A DNA stretch of 64,000 nt, from assembly GCA_003342895.1 (NCBI GenBank), contig PTFA01000415.1:310001-374000 (forward strand). Direction: 5' to 3'. Source of the DNA: Casuarius casuarius (Eukaryota > Chordata > Aves > Casuariiformes > Casuariidae). The translations under genes and the position numbers were made by a program. Of this stretch, positions 1 to 64,000 are shown piece by piece. The notes beneath the pieces are model-generated. The model saw only the letters and a list, made by a program, of their open reading frames with translations. It ran no database searches and was not told the DNA's origin. The first letter of the stretch is position 1, and every line of letters begins with the position of its first letter.

Positions 1-3000
1 TGGGAATGTGACAGCCCAAGTTGAAGCTGGGTGTGTAGAACTGTGATGTTTTGGGGATGTTTCTGGCATGTGCCAGAGCTTCAGTTTTTCATTTATGGTT
101 TTCCTGCCTTATCTTAATAATTTTGCACACCAGCTATTACTTAGAATCACATGCTCAAATCCTAGCTATCTTTGTGCTTCCCCAACACCACCACATAGTG
201 TATTTTATGAGCATCTTTTGTCTGTACGCTTTAACCTCAATATAAGAATAATGAAATGAGAAATTAACTTAGCAAGGTATAATAGTTCATGAGATGTATT
301 TTTCTTTCTGAATGTTCTAGAAATGTTCTTTTGCATTTTTTACACTTGTAGCAATTCTTAATGCAACACAATTTCAGTTTAATTAAAGTGTCTGTCATGT
401 AGCTTATGTTGGTGTTTGGGAAGTAGGGATTTTCATTCCCAGCTGGAAATGAGTCCAAGTGATAGCCGACACTAAATGCAGTTGTATGGCATTCCCATCT
501 GCTTTCACAGATTGGTCAATATACATTTTTTTCCACTTTTCATATGTATCAAGTAAGTGATGTTACTTTTTTCCTTTTATCACCCATGCCAATGGGTTGA
601 AAGGTGAAAACTGTATAAACAGAAATTGGTATTTCTTTTTATTTCTTTTTTTAACCATTCTTCTAATGGTATATTGCAAATGATGTAGATCTTGTCATTG
701 GTGTGTTGGAGGGGTTAAGGTTTTGTCTAATAGTGTCTTACTATGCTGTTGTAGCATTTCAGTATATTTGTTTAGCTTTTTTCTCGGTATGTTTCCTAGA
801 GTGTTGTAATGAGACTAATCTTAATTTGGTTGGCCTTTAAAAAAGGGGGGGGGGGGAGGAGGGAGCATTTCTTCTTTACTAATCTCTCTTCAGCATTTTA
901 GGGGAAATCATTTGAAACAAAACAGTCCTAATTTAAATTCAGTTCCTAATTTTTTTGTGATTGAAGCATTCTTGATATTCTGTCTGTAGGCTGAGAGTTA
1001 CTATATTGAGTGTTTTCTAGTATGTGTATTTTTTTATGCATGCTTGTATCACACATTTTTGCATGACCATCTGCCTAGAAAACAATCAGGTAAACTCATA
1101 TAGACTCTTAGTATGGATGCAATTATACAGCTGAAGTGGTGTTTAACACTACAACTTACTGCTGTAAGGTTAACCTGATGCAAAGTAGTGTAACAAGTTA
1201 CAAGGACATGTACCACTACACTGGCATAATTATGCCTCTACTAGAGGTTTGTACTGCCAACAACATGCTGTGCCCGGGTTGAATTAAATGAATTTGGCGT
1301 TAATTGAATTTAAAATTGGAGCTCTTGGGGGTTATTAGGGTCAGTGTAAAGAACATTGAAGACAAGGAGATTGGCCTTAGAGATCATGCCAGTATGTGCA
1401 GGTACATAAGGGGATGTGGTTCTTTCCTTATTTGTTTTTCATCACCCCTGGCACTTGCTAAGAGAGAATACTAAGGAGTGTGTGCTGCTCCTGCAGGGAA
1501 CTGGCGTGATACCTGCCAGTTTGAAAGAACAGGGAGATTAAAAAGTTTCTAATTTGTGCTTAAAATGTAGTAGAATGAGTGGGGAGTGAGCTAGCTCTGA
1601 AGGTGGGTGAAAAGCTAATGTAATTTCTTACTGAATGTGAGGGGGGCAGAAGGATGGCTGTGGGAACATGATGGCACAGGCCTGCAGCTGACTGAATGTG
1701 TAAAACTGATCCGTGCACAGACTGTGGGTGTTGCTGTGGTGGTCAAGGTAGAAGCTTTCTCTACAGTGAGACATATCTGTAAGAAAATAGGGAAGTGATG
1801 ATGAAAATTTCTAAATGAGAAACATTGCAGATAAATGTCATTAGGTGAAGCAAGCATTTACCTATCAAGATTTTGCTGTTCTGCAGGTGGTGCAGAAGTG
1901 AATTGAATTTGAATAACAACATGAAAATTCACTGTTGGCTTTGAACTAGGATTTTAAGAGAAAAGCAGGGATCCACTGAAGTTTTCTTGTGACTCATATG
2001 AATCAAGTTTACCACACCTTCCTGCGGCTGATCAAATGTTACTGGGATCTGTAACGCTTCTGGAAAATATTTAGCCCTGATTCTTCCTACAGAGAGCCAT
2101 ATAGTGGGAATAGTAAGTGGGAATAGTAATTATCCAGTTAGGGTGCAGGGAAAAGATTGTTATATAATGCAGATCTACTCTTAAAACAGGTTACATGTCT
2201 ATTTATTCCTTCTCATATTTACATTCTCTTATTCAGTAGAGTTGTCCCTGGTTATTTCACTGAGCCCTGTGGAGGCTAATGAATCTAGAGTGAAAATTAG
2301 GTGGAAATGTGTTCTGGCATGCACAGCCAGTGACAACAACTTTAATTGCATTTTGATTTGAATAAGCTAGACAGAACTTGGATAACTCCCAGGCCATACA
2401 CCAACATATAAGGGCTTGTTTTATTTATAGTTGAATATGCTATTGGATAATGGAAAACAGTGGCTCCTTGAGGGTTTTTATAGTAACTTTCCAGATCAGA
2501 ATAACACTTTGGATAATCTCATTGTTTCCCACTTTAGGCTTCAATTGTATCTTTTAAAATACAAGTGCAAATAATAAAACTATGGAATGAACCTCCACAG
2601 CTGTCACAGATCTCGCATCTTTGTCTTTCCCTTTTCCTGCATAAGGGCATTTCAGCGCTATACACCCATCAAACAGATATAAATAAAAATAAAAATTTAT
2701 AGTTTATTTATTAAAATAAGCCACGTTTCTTTTTCTGAAAGGTGAGAGAGCAGAAAACAACATGGAGTAGTGTTTAGTTTAGTGTTTCTTAATGCATAAC
2801 TTGAAAGTTTTTGCATGCTGCTGTAAGGATGGTGGAGTAGCAACCCAAGAAATATGTAAATATGAATTCAAGTAACTTAAGATGGAAGTTTTCCATATGA
2901 AATGTTATCCAAATGTAAACCATCTCTTAGCTTACAGAAGTCTGTGTTATTTGTAAAAATCTTGTATTAGTAAATTGGGGTTGTCTAATAGTAAGTTACT

Positions 3001-4001
3001 TTCAATTTTGTATTTGACTTCTTCAATAAATGAGTATTGGGAGACTGTCCTTCTCTTAAGAATCCAAAATGTAATGAATCAGGTTCCATTCAGCTGGTGT
3101 TCTCCAAGTCTAGCCGAGCAGGATTTTTTAAAAATTTCTCTAGGAGTAACTAAGCCTGGTGCAAACTTTGCAGCTATGCTGTTAAGAAAATCCAAGTGAC
3201 AGGTAAAATGTAAACTCCTTTTGGAAAAAGGAGGCAAAACTTCAATCTTGTGGGTTTTCTTCCATTCCTTTATTCATTAATCAAATAATTTCAGAGAAAT
3301 AACTATGTTCTCTAAAACTTCGCATTAAGGACTAAGATAATAGACATGATGTATGTTGACTCATGGCTTTTTGTGCCTTCTAGGCTTATAACTCTTTTGA
3401 TCCAATTGCCAGGCAGCTATGTTTGCATATATTAAAAAAGACGTCACAGAACTCCATGAATAGCTTTAAAAAGAGTTGGCTTTGTTGGAAAAGGGGTTGT
3501 TGGACACAAACAGCACCTACAGACCTAGTGAAACACACTTAAAAAAAAATGACTTTAATGTGACACTTTTTCACTGCATTTAAAAAAAGAAAAAAGGGGA
3601 AAAAAAGTAATATCCTTCACATATAACCAGCTCCCATCTCAACATATGAGTGAACTTCACAACAGTTTGGTCTTCATTTATGTTTCAATGTGTGTGGGAA
3701 TATGGCACAGTTGTTCATTGACAGGGGAATGTTTATATATTCAGCTCATACATATCACATATGCAAAATATAAATATGACTGACGTGCAGTCTTCTGAGT
3801 TTTTCATCTGAAAATAGGAATGGACCACAATAGAACAGATTAAAAAAAAATCCATCAGGTTTTCCTCAGTAAAAAAACAAAAACATTACCATAAACTTAG
3901 AGTTCACGTTTATGGCAGCCTCAGTCTGTAGGAGATTAAAAATAAGTATGTCTGCAATAATACTAGTGTTTTATTAATTTAAAGTATTGTAGTAATCATA
4001 C
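1..4001 (-). other. KCNT2: KCNT2 intron, 5' part (continues below position 1)
   Basis: The donor of the last visible exon lies at 4001. The terminal coding exon(s), expected to encode the NDVVYLIRPDP-type segment and the ETQL end, were searched for on the minus strand and not found. A G12 run lies at 845-856. The rest is AT-rich with no recognised repeat or gene. Confidence 0.75.
845..856. repeat. G12 homopolymer
   Basis: Twelve consecutive G on the plus strand (C on the KCNT2 transcript strand), preceded by an A-run. Confidence 0.9.
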
Positions 4002-63167
<59,166 letters not shown>

Positions 63168-64000
63168 CTAGAAGAAGGGGGGAGAAAAACCTGTTATATG
63201 CCAACAAAATACTTCTGTGGACTTGTGTTTCACAGTTCATAGCCTTATATATGCTTAGAAGTAGAATACAGAGAAAGTTTAGTCTATCTGTTTTCATCCA
63301 TTATCTGAATGTCAGCAGCAGTTGTCTTGTGCACAAACACACAGCTTATCAGTACTTCTTGACAAGCTTCTAGCAAGCCAACTTCTCCTGATGCCAGTGG
63401 AAGCTGTGCCAAAATAAGAACATCAGTGTGGCCTCAAACACACTTACTCTGCAAAATATTTATCTGCCATGAGTTTATAAGATGGATAAGTAGCACCAGT
63501 CTGTTTACTGTGTAAAGGTACAGTATTTAGGAGTTATTATCGATAACAATGAATATGAGAGGGCAGGTAATAGCTGTAATATAGAATTGTCTTGTCTGGC
63601 GCTACTGGAATGATGGGTAGATGTAGTGGAATAATGTGTTAGGGATAAATAAAAAACAACTTTGTATGCATGTATTGAATGAATTAACTGTTTTCAGTCT
63701 GTGGTTTCTCTGAGAACTTTTAATGCGTAATTATTCTACAGTGGGTGCAATTGGTCATGTAATAAAAAGAGCTGAGGTGGAAGCAGAGGTGAAAAACTGC
63801 CTGACTGAAGGTCTCATGAAAGCCTGCTGTTGCACTCTTGCCTCAGTTCTTAATATCCTCCTCCAGTGAATCCTACTTCAATTTCTGGTGTAGGGAAGTA
63901 GAGAAACAGGGACTTGGTCAGCCTGCTTGGGAAAACAGGACTTTCTGGGCAAAGAGAAACAGAAGGATCAGAATGGATTTCCTGGAAAGGGGAACAGAGA
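63168..64000 (-). other. KCNT2: KCNT2 intron, 3' part (continues beyond the window)
   Basis: This stretch lies upstream of the first visible exon. The preceding KCNT2 exon, which would encode the YLQGSALKDQ-type segment of RCK1, was looked for on the minus strand and not found. I see no repeat family or other gene here. Confidence 0.7.

Overview
The window is vertebrate chromosomal DNA, AT-rich and almost entirely intronic. It carries the 3' two thirds of one gene, KCNT2 (Slick/Slo2.1, a Na+-activated K+ channel), transcribed on the minus strand. Fifteen consecutive coding exons, between 63167 and 4002, were read by eye. All have GT-AG borders, all phases agree, and they join into one uninterrupted frame of 2084 nt (about 694 codons). 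From memory of the family, this covers roughly residues 375 to 1070 of a protein of about 1,135. The 5' exons (membrane domain, pore, first part of RCK1) lie beyond 64000. The last ~60 codons and the stop lie below position 1. No second protein-coding gene is supported on either strand.

The organism is most likely a bird. The two large interspersed repeats are CR1 LINEs of a type I associate with bird genomes, and the introns (275 bp to about 8 kb) are short for this gene. A crocodilian or turtle is not excluded. No species can be named.

Layout, in transcription order from the right: 63168-64000 intron; exon at 63.1 kb; 8 kb intron with a 1.45 kb plus-strand CR1 (55339-56795); exon at 55.0 kb; 7.7 kb intron with a MIR-like SINE near 49.7 kb and a TG/TA microsatellite at 54.2 kb; exons at 47.2 and 42.4 kb, with a possible unrecognised 57-nt cassette exon between them (43.6 kb); a denser cluster from 41.2 to 31.8 kb holding the RCK1-RCK2 linker and the Na+-sensing region; 8.1 kb intron with a minus-strand CR1 (26733-27535); exons at 23.6, 16.6, 13.4 and 11.8 kb; 7.5 kb intron with a 165-bp quasi-palindromic triple repeat (9477-9641); exon at 4.0-4.3 kb; then intron to position 1.

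The most striking observation is technical. The two CR1 copies, 29 kb apart and in opposite orientation, share a 387-bp stretch that is identical, including all five N positions, while the CR1 sequence on both sides is strongly diverged. Shared ambiguity codes at two loci point to an assembly or consensus artefact rather than biology. The most interesting biological observation is that the P-loop-like site in the KCNT2 tail (GxxxxGKT in the mammalian protein as I recall it) lacks its first glycine here. I found no evidence of an undescribed system in the window.
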